A stretch of 64,000 nucleotides of DNA from positions 1 through 64,000 of the forward strand of contig CAAFLF010000005.1 in NCBI GenBank assembly GCA_900763685.1, written 5' to 3'. The translations under genes were made by a program, and so were the position numbers. The notes beneath the pieces are model-generated. The model was not told where the DNA came from and ran no database searches. It was given only the letters and a program-made list of their open reading frames with translations. The stretch is from an uncultured Oscillospiraceae bacterium. Its GTDB lineage: Bacteria; Bacillota; Clostridia; Oscillospirales; Oscillospiraceae. Positions 44,586-52,720 of this stretch are shown here, piece after piece; position 1 is the first letter of the stretch, and each line of letters opens with the position of its first letter.

Positions 44586-45941
44586 TTACTTTCTGGCGGC
44601 GCGCTTGACCATCTTGCCCCAGCCGCGCTCACCGACGTACTCGCCGTTATCATAGACCAGGTGGCCGCGGGAGTAGGTCTGCACGGGATAGCCGTGGCAC
44701 TCGATGCCTTCCCAGATGGTGTGGTCGGAGTCAGAGTGCATGTTGGTCTGGTGGATGGTGAACTCCTTGGTGGGATCGTAGATGACGATGTCGGCGTCCT
44801 TGCCCACAGCCAGGCTGCCCTTCTGAGTGCAGCCGAAGATCTTGGCGGGGTTGAAGCAGCAGATCTCGACGGCGCGGGGGAAGCTGATGACGCCGGTGTT
44901 GGCGGCGCTCAGCATGTAGGGATACATGTTCTCGACGCCAGCGCAGCCGTTGGGGATCTTGCGGAAGTCGTCCTTGCCCCAGTCCTTCTCAGACTGCTGG
45001 AACGGGCAGTGGTCGGTGGCGATGGTGTCGATCTCGCCGCGCTTGACGGCATCCCACAGAGCCAGGCGGCTCTCCTCGCCCTTCATCGGGGGAGAGCAGA
45101 CGAAGTTCCGGCCATCCTCGCGCTTGAAGACGTCGCGGGTGAACTCCAGATAGTGGGGGCAGGTCTCCATGTAGATCTCGAGACCCTCGTCCTTGGCCTT
45201 GGTGACGGCCTCGACGCCTTCCTTATCGGACATATGCACGATGTAGAGGGGAGCGTCCAGGCTCTTGGCCCAGGTGATGGCCCGGCGGCTGGCCTCGCCG
45301 GCCACGAACTCGGGACGGGAAGCGTAGTGATACCAGGGGCTCAGCTTGCCCTCGTCGGCGAACTGCTTGATGAGGGTGGTGAGGACCTCGTTGTTCTCGG
45401 CGTGCACGCAGACCAGGGAGCCGCACTCCTTGGACTTCTGCAGGACCTGGTAGAAATCGCCGTCCTTGACGCCGAAATCGTAAACCATGTACACCTTGAA
45501 GGAGGACACGCCGTAATCAACGGCTTCCTGCATGGTGTCCAGCATGCTCAGGTCGGTGATGCCCACATGGATGGCGAAGTCCACGGCGGGGCCGTCTTCC
45601 AGAGCCTCGGCCTCACGGCGCTTGACAGTCTCCAGGAAGCTCTCGCCCTTCTTCTGTCCGCTGTAGTCGAAGACCATGGTGGTGCCGCCGCAGGCGGCGG
45701 CGCGGGTGCCGGCGAAGAAGTCGTCGGAGGAGACGGTTCCGCCGAAGGGGAAGGCCAGATGGGTGTGGGCGTCGATGGCGCCGGGAAGGACGAGCTTACC
45801 GGTAGCGTCCACGACCTTGTCCGCCTTGACGTCAGAGAGGTCGGCGCCGATGGCGGCGATCTTCTGGTCCTTGACGGCGATGTCAGCCTTGAACATTTCC
45901 TTCTCGGTTACGATGGTTCCGTTTTTGATGATCAGATCCAC
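44586..45941 (-). CDS. hydA: Dihydropyrimidinase / D-hydantoinase
   Basis: It opens dihydrouracil or dihydrothymine to the N-carbamoyl-beta-amino acid. The 451 residues form a cyclic-amidohydrolase TIM barrel. The metal-site motifs are DAHTHLAFPFGG, the carboxylated lysine in SSFKVYMVYD (about residue 150), the two later histidines, and the Asp in IATDHCPF. The best start is GTG at 45941, with AAAGGTGG 7 bases upstream and homologous residues beginning VDLIIKNGTIV; there is no ATG nearby, and the long frame to 46262 lacks a site. It is the first gene of the leftward set, divergent from preT. Confidence 0.95.
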   Translation of the reverse strand: MDLIIKNGTIVTEKEMFKADIAVKDQKIAAIGADLSDVKADKVVDATGKLVLPGAIDAHTHLAFPFGGTVSSDDFFAGTRAAACGGTTMVFDYSGQKKGESFLETVKRREAEALEDGPAVDFAIHVGITDLSMLDTMQEAVDYGVSSFKVYMVYDFGVKDGDFYQVLQKSKECGSLVCVHAENNEVLTTLIKQFADEGKLSPWYHYASRPEFVAGEASRRAITWAKSLDAPLYIVHMSDKEGVEAVTKAKDEGLEIYMETCPHYLEFTRDVFKREDGRNFVCSPPMKGEESRLALWDAVKRGEIDTIATDHCPFQQSEKDWGKDDFRKIPNGCAGVENMYPYMLSAANTGVISFPRAVEICCFNPAKIFGCTQKGSLAVGKDADIVIYDPTKEFTIHQTNMHSDSDHTIWEGIECHGYPVQTYSRGHLVYDNGEYVGERGWGKMVKRAARK

Positions 45942-46489
45942 AAATAGTCCACCTTTCTGTAAAAATAGATTCGCTGGTGTCAGGGGTTTCCCAATCCCTC
46001 CTCTGATTGGTTTCGCGAATGGGTCTTTGCGTATCAAAAGCGCCAGGGCCATTTCTGAATCAATTGTGAACAGGAAGGCCGGCGCGCTTGACCGGGGCAG
46101 GGGTTTCGCCGTCATATCACCGTCATATATTATGTATGCGGGGGAGAGACAGGATAAGACGCGGGCATCAGCGGCCCGCGGGGTGCATAGATTGGTCTCG
46201 TCCGGCGGCGGAGGGGGCTGTGCTGGTCGGAAGCGTTTCCAGCCGTAACTGGGGGACTTCACAAACCATTCACATTTGCTGGGCCTATTGTAAGCCTTTT
46301 GTACGCAAAAAAGAAGGGGAAAACGCGAAAAAAATGAAAATTGTTAAAAGCGCCACAAAAGCAAAAAGAGAATTAGTGTAAAAACACAAGAACTAAAAAA
46401 TGGCAAACTGCTTGACAACTCCTTTTTTCGCTGTTTCGCACAAAAAAAGGTCGACCTATAGGCAATCTCGCCAAAAAGAAAAGAACCCC
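45942..46489. promoter_or_regulatory. Divergent AT-rich control region of the pyrimidine locus
   Basis: No gene seen. GC falls sharply compared with the rest of the window, mainly from 46280 on. Long A-tracts at 46300-46405 and 46438-46480 sit upstream of the preT promoter and resemble UP elements. A repeat CGTCATAT occurs at 46111 and 46121. I found no clear promoter for the leftward hydA gene and no regulator gene inside the locus. Confidence 0.6.
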
Positions 46490-46518
46490 TTGCAAGAAAG
46501 ACGAAAAAACTGTACAAT
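46490..46518 (+). promoter_or_regulatory. Promoter of preT-preA
   Basis: TTGCAA (46490-46495), 17-base spacer, TACAAT (46513-46518), 55 bases before the preT ATG, with A-rich sequence just upstream of the -35 box. Confidence 0.85.
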
Positions 46519-46565
46519 GATGTCGTTATTTCCTTAGCAAGCTTGAATACTTTGGAAGGAGAAGT

Positions 46566-46580
46566 ATGAAAAATGACTAA
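46566..46580 (+). other. Four-codon mini-ORF overlapping the preT start
   Basis: ATG AAA AAT GAC TAA reads Met-Lys-Asn-Asp-stop. Its ATG stands 5 bases after GGAAGGAGA, ideal spacing, whereas the preT ATG at 46573 is 7 bases further and lies inside it in another frame. Ribosomes may initiate on both, so the mini-ORF could modulate preT translation. Confidence 0.45.
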
Positions 46581-47775
46581 GAAGTACACCGAGGAACTGG
46601 AGCGGGGTTACAGCGTGAGCACCGTCATGGAAGAGGCGCAGCGCTGTCTGCTCTGCTACGACGCTCCCTGCTCCAAAGCCTGCCCGGCGGGAACGGACCC
46701 CGCGAAGTTCATTCGCAGCGTCCGTTTCCGCAACTTCAAGGGCGCGGCTGAGACCATCCGCGTCAACAATGTCCTGGGCGCCGTCTGCGCCCGCGTCTGC
46801 CCCACCGAGCGCTACTGCGAGAGCGGCTGCTCCCGCTGCGGCATCGACAAGCCCATCGACATCGGCGGCATCCAGCGCTTTGTCACCGATTTCGAGGCCG
46901 CCTGCGGCATGAAGGTCCTGGAGAAGGGCGCCGCCAACGGCAAGCGTATCGCTGTCATCGGCAGCGGCCCCGCCGGCCTGCAGGCCGCCGCGACTCTGCT
47001 GCAGCTGGGCTACGAGGTGGAGATCTTTGAGAAGGCCGACCGTGCCGGCGGCTTCCTCCGCACCATTCCTGAGTATCGTCTCCCCGAGACCGTGGTGGAC
47101 GGCGAGATCGAGCGCGTTGTGGCTCTCGGCGCCGTGATCCACTGCGGCGTGGATGTGGACAAGGCCAAGTTCGAGGAGCTGAAGGCTGGCTATGACGCCG
47201 TCCTGGTGGCCACCGGTGTCCGCAAGCCCATGATCCTGGACCTCTTCCAGGGCAATCCCAACGTCGTCTCCGCCGTGGACCTCCTCACCGAGATCCGTAG
47301 CAAGCACGGCGAGATGAACGTCCCCGCCAGCGCTCTGGTGCTGGGCGGCGGCGACTCCGCCATGGACGCCGCGACCACCCTCAAGATGCTGGGCGTGAAG
47401 GACGTCATCGAGGTCACCCGCAACGAGTTCCGCGCTTCCGACGCTGAGAAGGCCACCGCTCACGAGATGGGCGTCATCACCATCGGCGGCTACACTCCCG
47501 CCGCGGTGGACGGCAAGACCGTCACCTTCAAGCACAGCCGCCTCAACAGCGAGCTGAAGATCGAGGCCGAGCTCATCGTCGTGGCCCTGGGCCAGAACAT
47601 CGACAACGAGCTGGGTCTGCCCGTGGAGCGCAACGAGGTCGTCGCCGAGGGCACCAGCGTGGACGGCAAGGTCTTCGTGGCCGGCGATATCGCCAAGGGC
47701 GACAAGACCGTCGTCGCCGCCGTCAACAAGGGCAAGCTCGCCGCATATGAGATCCACAATCGTATTGGAGGTTGA
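46573..47775 (+). CDS. preT: Dihydropyrimidine dehydrogenase, NAD-linked subunit PreT
   Basis: With PreA it reduces uracil or thymine to the 5,6-dihydro form. The 400 residues match the N-terminal half of mammalian DPD. A cysteine-rich Fe-S domain ([35 protein letters not shown], to about residue 100) is followed by an FAD site ([20 protein letters not shown]) and a NAD(P)H site ([14 protein letters not shown]). It passes electrons from NAD(P)H through FAD and clusters to PreA. The ATG at 46573 is in the frame of the conserved protein. Arginines are CGC/CGT, as in tuf. preA begins 6 bases after the stop codon. Confidence 0.96.
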   Translation: MTKKYTEELERGYSVSTVMEEAQRCLLCYDAPCSKACPAGTDPAKFIRSVRFRNFKGAAETIRVNNVLGAVCARVCPTERYCESGCSRCGIDKPIDIGGIQRFVTDFEAACGMKVLEKGAANGKRIAVIGSGPAGLQAAATLLQLGYEVEIFEKADRAGGFLRTIPEYRLPETVVDGEIERVVALGAVIHCGVDVDKAKFEELKAGYDAVLVATGVRKPMILDLFQGNPNVVSAVDLLTEIRSKHGEMNVPASALVLGGGDSAMDAATTLKMLGVKDVIEVTRNEFRASDAEKATAHEMGVITIGGYTPAAVDGKTVTFKHSRLNSELKIEAELIVVALGQNIDNELGLPVERNEVVAEGTSVDGKVFVAGDIAKGDKTVVAAVNKGKLAAYEIHNRIGG

Positions 47776-47780
47776 AAAAC

Positions 47781-49022
47781 ATGGTGAAGAAAGATTTATC
47801 CGTTGAGTTTCTCGGGGTACATTTTGAAAACCCGTTCTGCCTCTCCTCCTCTCCGGTAGGCAACTGCTACGAGATGTGCGCCAAGGCCTATGACGAGGGC
47901 TGGGCCGGCGTCGTCTTCAAGACCATTGGCCCGGGCGACTTCCTCATCGACGAGGTCTCCCCCCGCTTCGACGCCCTGACCAAGGAGGGCACCCCCTTCG
48001 TCGGCTTCAAGAATATGGAGCAGATCGCCGAGCATCCCCTGGAGCAGAACCTGGAGGATCTCCGCAAGCTGAAGGCCGCCTATCCCAACAAGGTCCTCAT
48101 CGCCTCCATCATGGGCCCCACCGAGAAGGATTGGGAGGAGCTGGCCCGTCTCGTGACCGAGGCCGGCGCCGACATGATCGAGATGAACCTCTCCTGCCCC
48201 CAGATGACCACCCATGCCATGGGCTCTGACGTGGGCACCAACGCCGAGCTCTGCAAGAGCTTCTGCGCCGCTGTCAAGCGCGGCTCCAAGCTGCCCATGA
48301 TGGCCAAGATGACCCCCAACATCACCGACATGGTGCCCGTGGCCAAGGCCTGCCTGGAGGGCGGCGCCGACGGCATCGCGGCCATCAACACCATCAAGTC
48401 CGTCTGCAACGTGGACCTCAACCGCAAGATCGGTATGCCCATCGTCAACGGCAAGTCCGCCATCTCCGGTTACTCCGGCAAGGCCGTGAAGCCCGTGGCT
48501 CTGCGCTTCGTGCAGCAGCTGCGCACCGGCATCCCCGGCGTGGAGATCTCCGGTATCGGCGGCATTGAGACCTGGGAGGACGCGGCCGAGTTCCTGCTGC
48601 TGGGCTCCACCACCCTGCAGGTCACCACTTCCATCATGCAGTATGGCTATCGGATCGTTGAGGATATGAAGAACGGTCTCGAGCACTACATGGAGGAGCA
48701 GGGCGTTGACAGCCTGATGGACCTCATCGGCATCGCCAACGGCAACATCATCCCCGCCGAGGAGTTGGACCGCGACTACGTCGTGTATCCCGAGTTCGAC
48801 ACCGAGAAGTGCATCGGCTGCGGCCGCTGCTACGTCTCCTGCTATGACGGCGCGCACCAGGCCATCTCCTGGGACGAGGAGAACCGCAAGCCCTCCTGCG
48901 ATCACAACAAGTGCGTGGGCTGCCACCTCTGCGCTCTGGTCTGTCCCGTGAAGGCCATCGGCAAGGGCGAGATCGTCATGAAGCCCGGCCGCAAGGGCTC
49001 TCCCGCCGACAAGGCCGTCTGA
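47781..49022 (+). CDS. preA: Dihydropyrimidine dehydrogenase, catalytic subunit PreA
   Basis: The pyrimidine-reducing subunit, 413 residues. Residues 1-320 form an FMN-binding dihydroorotate-dehydrogenase-like barrel ([19 protein letters not shown], then [25 protein letters not shown]). The C-terminus has two 4Fe-4S ferredoxin motifs ([14 protein letters not shown] and [16 protein letters not shown]). The active-site loop reads HAMGSDVG as I remember for E. coli PreA, where mammalian DPD has the catalytic cysteine. The ATG at 47781 follows TTGGAGGTTG; the TTG at 47772 is within that site. The same two-gene enzyme in gut bacteria is known to inactivate 5-fluorouracil. Confidence 0.96.
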   Translation: MVKKDLSVEFLGVHFENPFCLSSSPVGNCYEMCAKAYDEGWAGVVFKTIGPGDFLIDEVSPRFDALTKEGTPFVGFKNMEQIAEHPLEQNLEDLRKLKAAYPNKVLIASIMGPTEKDWEELARLVTEAGADMIEMNLSCPQMTTHAMGSDVGTNAELCKSFCAAVKRGSKLPMMAKMTPNITDMVPVAKACLEGGADGIAAINTIKSVCNVDLNRKIGMPIVNGKSAISGYSGKAVKPVALRFVQQLRTGIPGVEISGIGGIETWEDAAEFLLLGSTTLQVTTSIMQYGYRIVEDMKNGLEHYMEEQGVDSLMDLIGIANGNIIPAEELDRDYVVYPEFDTEKCIGCGRCYVSCYDGAHQAISWDEENRKPSCDHNKCVGCHLCALVCPVKAIGKGEIVMKPGRKGSPADKAV

Positions 49023-49055
49023 GAAGGACGAACGCCGTAAGGCAACGGTAAATCA

Positions 49056-49090
49056 AAGACCCCGGCGGCGAACGCTGCCGGGGTCTTTTC
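49056..49090 (+). terminator. Terminator of preT-preA
   Basis: AAGACCCCGGC / GCCGGGGTCTT hairpin followed by TTTTC, about 35 bases past the stop codon. The stretch 49091-49205 holds no gene I can support. Confidence 0.9.
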
Positions 49091-49206
49091 GCCTGTTTGA
49101 CGAGGAAAGCGGCCGGGAGGGCCCCAGATACTTTCACGGACGAAAGGCAAGGGGAAATCCTTGTCACATGGCAGTTCCCGAGGGATGCCAGGGATTTTGG
49201 GAAGAA

Positions 49207-49244
49207 AGAACCCCCGGCAGCGACTGCTGCCGGGGGTTTTGTGA
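49207..49244 (-). terminator. Terminator of serA
   Basis: AACCCCCGGCAG / CTGCCGGGGGTT hairpin, 13 bases past the leftward serA stop codon, followed leftward by CTTTCTTCC; the rightward side has TTTT. It likely works both ways. Confidence 0.8.
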
Positions 49245-49256
49245 TCACGGGATCTC

Positions 49257-50171
49257 TTAGAAAGCGAAGTGCTCCACGATGTCCACCAGCTCAGCGCCGA
49301 TGCGCTTCTGGGCTTCCTTGGTGCCGGCGCCGATGTGGGGGGTGCAGGAGACGGCGGGATGCTGCGCCAGGGCCCAGTTGGGCTCCTTCTCGCTCATCCA
49401 GACGTCGAGACCGGCGGCCTTGACCTTGCCGCTGTTGAGACCCTCCAACAGGGCGGCCTCGTCCACGTTGGAGCCCCGGGAGACATTGATGATGACCACG
49501 CCGTCCTTCATCTTGGCGAGAGCCTCGGCGTCCACGATGGCCTTGTCGCCGCCGGGAGCGCAGAGGATGATGATGTCGGACTGGGAGAGCAGCTCGTCCA
49601 TGGTGACAAAGCGCATGGTCTCGCACTCGCAGCCCTCGGGCTTGGTGCGGTGGACCACGGAGAGGACCTTGGCGCCCAGGGCCTGGCACTTGTCGCCCAC
49701 CATGCGGCCGATGCGGCCATAGCCGATGACGCCCACGGTCTTGCCGGAGACCTCAAAGCCCTTGGAGTAGGCCTTCTTCTCCCACTTGTTCTCCCGCATG
49801 GTGTGGCCAGCGATGGAGATGCTGCGGGCGCAGGAGAAGAGCAGGGAGATGGCCAGCTCCGCCACGGCGTTGGAGGAGGCCCGGGGGGTGTTCTTGCAGG
49901 CGATGCCGGCGGCCTCGGCGTAAGGGATGTCGATGTTGTCCATGCCGACGCCGGCTCGGATGATGAGCTTCAGCTTGCCGCCCTTGGCGTCGTCGATCTG
50001 CTGCTTCTTGATCTTGGTGGCGGAACGGATGATGACGGCGTCGAAGTCCTTCAGCGCGGCGCCCAGCTGGTCGGGCTCATAGAACTGCTCCACGACCTCG
50101 AATCCGTCCTTGCGGAGCTGCTCCATAGCGCCGGTGTCCATGCCGTCAGTGACCAGTACACGAATAGCCAT
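49257..50171 (-). CDS. serA: D-3-phosphoglycerate dehydrogenase, short form
   Basis: It oxidises 3-phosphoglycerate to 3-phosphohydroxypyruvate, the first step of serine synthesis. The 304 residues contain only the substrate and NAD domains: IIRAGVGMDNIDIPYAEAAG, the Rossmann loop GVIGYGRIGRMVG, and the catalytic His in CTPHIGAGTKEAQ. It lacks the C-terminal regulatory and ACT domains of long SerA, so serine inhibition of the long-form type is not expected. The ATG at 50171 has GAAAGGGGAACACC upstream at rather long spacing. serC lies upstream on the same strand. Confidence 0.93.
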   Translation of the reverse strand: MAIRVLVTDGMDTGAMEQLRKDGFEVVEQFYEPDQLGAALKDFDAVIIRSATKIKKQQIDDAKGGKLKLIIRAGVGMDNIDIPYAEAAGIACKNTPRASSNAVAELAISLLFSCARSISIAGHTMRENKWEKKAYSKGFEVSGKTVGVIGYGRIGRMVGDKCQALGAKVLSVVHRTKPEGCECETMRFVTMDELLSQSDIIILCAPGGDKAIVDAEALAKMKDGVVIINVSRGSNVDEAALLEGLNSGKVKAAGLDVWMSEKEPNWALAQHPAVSCTPHIGAGTKEAQKRIGAELVDIVEHFAF

Positions 50172-50319
50172 AATAGGTGTTCCCCTTTCGTTCATTTCCG
50201 GCGCTCCCCAGGGGCGCCTGGCGGAAGGTATCCCAGCGCCCGTTGGGGGACAGGCGCGTCATGGGGGGTGGGGGATATAGCCCCGATTTTCCGTTGTCAG
50301 CGGAAGAGAAATCAAAATC

Positions 50320-50350
50320 ATTTTCGCCGCGGCGTGTACGTGGCGAAAAT
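50320..50350. repeat. 9-bp inverted repeat upstream of serA
   Basis: ATTTTCGCC and GGCGAAAAT are separated by 13 bases in the 266-base gap between serC and serA. It lies about 150 bases before the serA start and could be an operator or an RNA hairpin in the leader. Confidence 0.5.
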
Positions 50351-50412
50351 ACTTTGACCTGTGCGCCTTGGGCGCACGCGCCAGTGAGGAACGCCTCACT
50401 GGTGGGGGGAAT

Positions 50413-50441
50413 CTAAAGGGGGGACGAAGTCCCCTCTTTAG
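50413..50441 (-). terminator. Terminator-like hairpin overlapping the serC stop codon
   Basis: CTAAAGGGGGGAC / GTCCCCTCTTTAG, 13-bp arms with a 3-base loop; it includes the leftward stop codon (50440-50438). A second hairpin (CCAGTGAGG / CCTCACTGG) lies at 50381-50402. U-tracts are weak, so partial read-through to serA is possible. Confidence 0.6.
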
Positions 50442-51526
50442 GCGTGCTCTTCCTCGTACTTCTTCAGGAAGTCCACCAGGGCCTCCACACCCTCCTTGGG
50501 CATGGCGTTGTAGATGGAAGCCCGCAGGCCGCCGACGCTCTTGTGGCCCTTCAGGTTGTCGAAGCCGGCGGCCTTGGTGGCGGCGACCACCTCGGCGTCC
50601 TGCTCCTTGGAGGGGGAGACGAAGGGCACGTTCATGAGGGAGCGGTCCTCCTTCACCACGGCGCCGGTGAAGAACTTGCTGCCGTCCAGGAAGTCATAGA
50701 GGATGGCGGCCTTCTCCTCGTTGCGCTTGGCCATGGCCTCAAGACCGCCGTTCTTCAGCAGGTACTTGAAGACCTTGCCGCAGCAGTAGATGGCCCAGCA
50801 GTTGGGGGTGTTGTAGAGGGAGTCGGCGTCGGCGTGGGTCTTGTAGCTGAGGTAGGTGGGAACGAACTCCGGCAGGTCCTCCCGCAGCAGGTCTTCCCGG
50901 ATGATGACCACGGCCATGCCGGCGGGGCCCACGTTCTTCTGCACGCCGGCCCAGATGAGGCCGTAGTCCGCCACGTTGCAGGGGCGGGAGAGGAACATGG
51001 AGCTCTGGTCAGAGACCAGGATCTTGCCCTTGGTGTTGGGCAGGGTGTGGTAGGTGGTGCCGTTGATGGTCTCGTTCTCGCAGATGTAGACGTAGTCGGC
51101 GTTCTCCGGGATATCCAGATCGGAGCAGTCGGGGATGTAGGAGAAGTTCTTGTCGGCGGAGGAGGCGACGATCTTCACCTCGCCGTACTTCTTGGCCTCC
51201 TTGATGGCCTTCTTGGACCAGGCGCCGGTCTCCACATAGCAGGCGACGCCGTTCTTCATCAGGTTCATGGGGACCATGGCGAACTGCACGGTGCCGCCGC
51301 CTTGGACGAAGAGGACCTTGTAGTTATCGGGGATGCCCATGAGCTTGCGGAGGTCGGCCTCGGCCTCGTCCCGGATCTGCTGGAAGACCTTGGACCGGTG
51401 GCTCATCTCCATCACGCACATGCCGCTGCCCTGATAGTTCATGACCTCGGCGGCGATCTCCTCCAGGACCTCCTCCGGCATCATGGCGGGACCGGCGGAG
51501 AAGTTGTAAGTGCGACCGTACTTCAT
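50438..51526 (-). CDS. serC: Phosphoserine aminotransferase
   Basis: It transaminates 3-phosphohydroxypyruvate to phosphoserine with glutamate, the second step of serine synthesis. The 362 residues open with YNFSAGPAMMPEEVLEEI. The PLP lysine is in WAGVQKNVGPAGMAVVIIRE, and the C-terminus has VGGLRASIYNAMP, the substrate-binding loop. The ATG at 51526 follows CAGGAGGTAACAAGT, a strong site. With serA downstream it forms a serine synthesis unit; a phosphoserine phosphatase (serB) is not in the window. Confidence 0.96.
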   Translation of the reverse strand: MKYGRTYNFSAGPAMMPEEVLEEIAAEVMNYQGSGMCVMEMSHRSKVFQQIRDEAEADLRKLMGIPDNYKVLFVQGGGTVQFAMVPMNLMKNGVACYVETGAWSKKAIKEAKKYGEVKIVASSADKNFSYIPDCSDLDIPENADYVYICENETINGTTYHTLPNTKGKILVSDQSSMFLSRPCNVADYGLIWAGVQKNVGPAGMAVVIIREDLLREDLPEFVPTYLSYKTHADADSLYNTPNCWAIYCCGKVFKYLLKNGGLEAMAKRNEEKAAILYDFLDGSKFFTGAVVKEDRSLMNVPFVSPSKEQDAEVVAATKAAGFDNLKGHKSVGGLRASIYNAMPKEGVEALVDFLKKYEEEHA

Positions 51527-51602
51527 ACTTGTTACCTCCTGTTTTCTTCTTAAAAATATTCTCTTTCCACGCAAACCGCGATCCGCGGAATCTTGCCCTC
51601 TC

Positions 51603-51631
51603 AGTATACGACATGGAGAGCGGAGAATCAA
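51603..51631 (-). promoter_or_regulatory. Promoter of serC
   Basis: Read leftward: TTGATT (51631-51626), 17-base spacer, TATACT (51608-51603), giving a leader of about 70 bases. Confidence 0.8.
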
Positions 51632-51748
51632 CCGGAATCGGAGGGAATACGGAAAAATTTTTCATGGGAGAAAAAAATCTTTGGCGCCAAAGACCGCCCG
51701 CTCCTTCCGGCGAAAAGCGGGAAAATGGGAAACTTCGGGGATTTCCGG

Positions 51749-51777
51749 TTGCAATCCGGGGGAAAAGCGGATATAAT
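51749..51777 (+). promoter_or_regulatory. Promoter of the E2-like acyltransferase-CLC operon
   Basis: TTGCAA (51749-51754), 17-base spacer, perfect TATAAT (51772-51777). A leader of about 75 bases follows. The rest of 51527-51860 holds only this and the serC promoter. Confidence 0.88.
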
Positions 51778-51860
51778 CACAGAGGATCGAAATGTTAACG
51801 ATTTCTTAACGAAAATCACCGTATTTCCGGACTTTCCAGTCCGAGAGAGAGGATACCAGT

Positions 51861-52718
51861 ATGAGACCGGACGGGACCAGAGTGAAGGGACTTTCCGCCG
51901 TGGTGCAGGCGCTGCCCTACGTCATGCCCAAGCGCTACGACGCCCAGAATATGACCACCGAGACCGCGGATGAGGACGTCATCCGCAAGTACATCCGGGA
52001 GAAGCGCCGGGAGGGCCGGGCCGTCACCCACATGAGCCTGCTCATCGCCGCCTACTACCGGGCGTTCCTGCGGCACCCCAAGGTGAACTACTTCATCATG
52101 AACAGCAAGATCTACAAGCGGAACCACTTCTGCGTTAGCTTCGTGATGCTGAAGACCCGGGCGGACGGCACCCCGGACGAGACGGTCCTGAAGATCTTCC
52201 TGGAGCCGGAGGACGATGTTTTCTCCATCACGGAGAAGATCCGGGCCGCCATCGACCGCAACGCCCAGCGGGAGCACAACAACGCCACGGACCACTTCGT
52301 GAACGCGGCCTTCTCCGTGCCGGGGCTTGCCTGGCTCATCTTCCGGGGGGCTTACCTTATGGACAGGCTCGGCATCCTGCCCCGGAAGATCATCGACCTG
52401 AGCCCCTTCCACACCAGCCTGTTCATCACCAACCTGGCCTCCATCAAGACCCGGTCTATCTACCACCACTGCTATGAGTTCGGCACCACCAGCGTCTTCG
52501 TCTGCATGGGCAAGCCCGAGGTGGCCTTCGGCCGGGAACCCGGCAAGCGGAAGAAGGCCCTGCCTCTCGGCATCGTCATGGACGAGCGCATTTGCACCGG
52601 GGTGGAGTACGCCCGCTTCGCCGTGACGCTGCGCCAGCTCCTGCAGCATCCCGAGCGGCTGGAGGGCCCGGCGGAGGCGGTCTCCGCCGTCGATCCCGCA
52701 GAGGACGGGGAGGACTGA
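51861..52718 (+). CDS. Stand-alone E2-like (2-oxo acid dehydrogenase acyltransferase/CAT fold) protein
   Basis: A 285-residue protein with only the acyltransferase fold of lipoamide E2 subunits: no lipoyl domain and no E1/E3 genes nearby. The first 60 residues (ADEDVIRKYIREKRREGRAV) resemble the E2 core entry helix, and residues 160-260 cover the rest. Where active E2 or chloramphenicol acetyltransferase has His-x3-Asp-Gly, this protein reads MDERICTGVEYARF, so both the catalytic His and the Asp appear replaced. It is probably not an ordinary acyltransferase. The CLC gene starts 2 bases after its stop codon, so the two are cotranscribed. Confidence 0.8.
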   Translation: MRPDGTRVKGLSAVVQALPYVMPKRYDAQNMTTETADEDVIRKYIREKRREGRAVTHMSLLIAAYYRAFLRHPKVNYFIMNSKIYKRNHFCVSFVMLKTRADGTPDETVLKIFLEPEDDVFSITEKIRAAIDRNAQREHNNATDHFVNAAFSVPGLAWLIFRGAYLMDRLGILPRKIIDLSPFHTSLFITNLASIKTRSIYHHCYEFGTTSVFVCMGKPEVAFGREPGKRKKALPLGIVMDERICTGVEYARFAVTLRQLLQHPERLEGPAEAVSAVDPAEDGED

Positions 52719-52720
52719 GC

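Noticed and set aside
42793-45947. Two long plus-strand frames (546 and 501 codons)
   Set aside because: They are antisense to the NCS1 transporter and dihydropyrimidinase genes and read as Gly/Asp/His/Val-rich shadow sequence.
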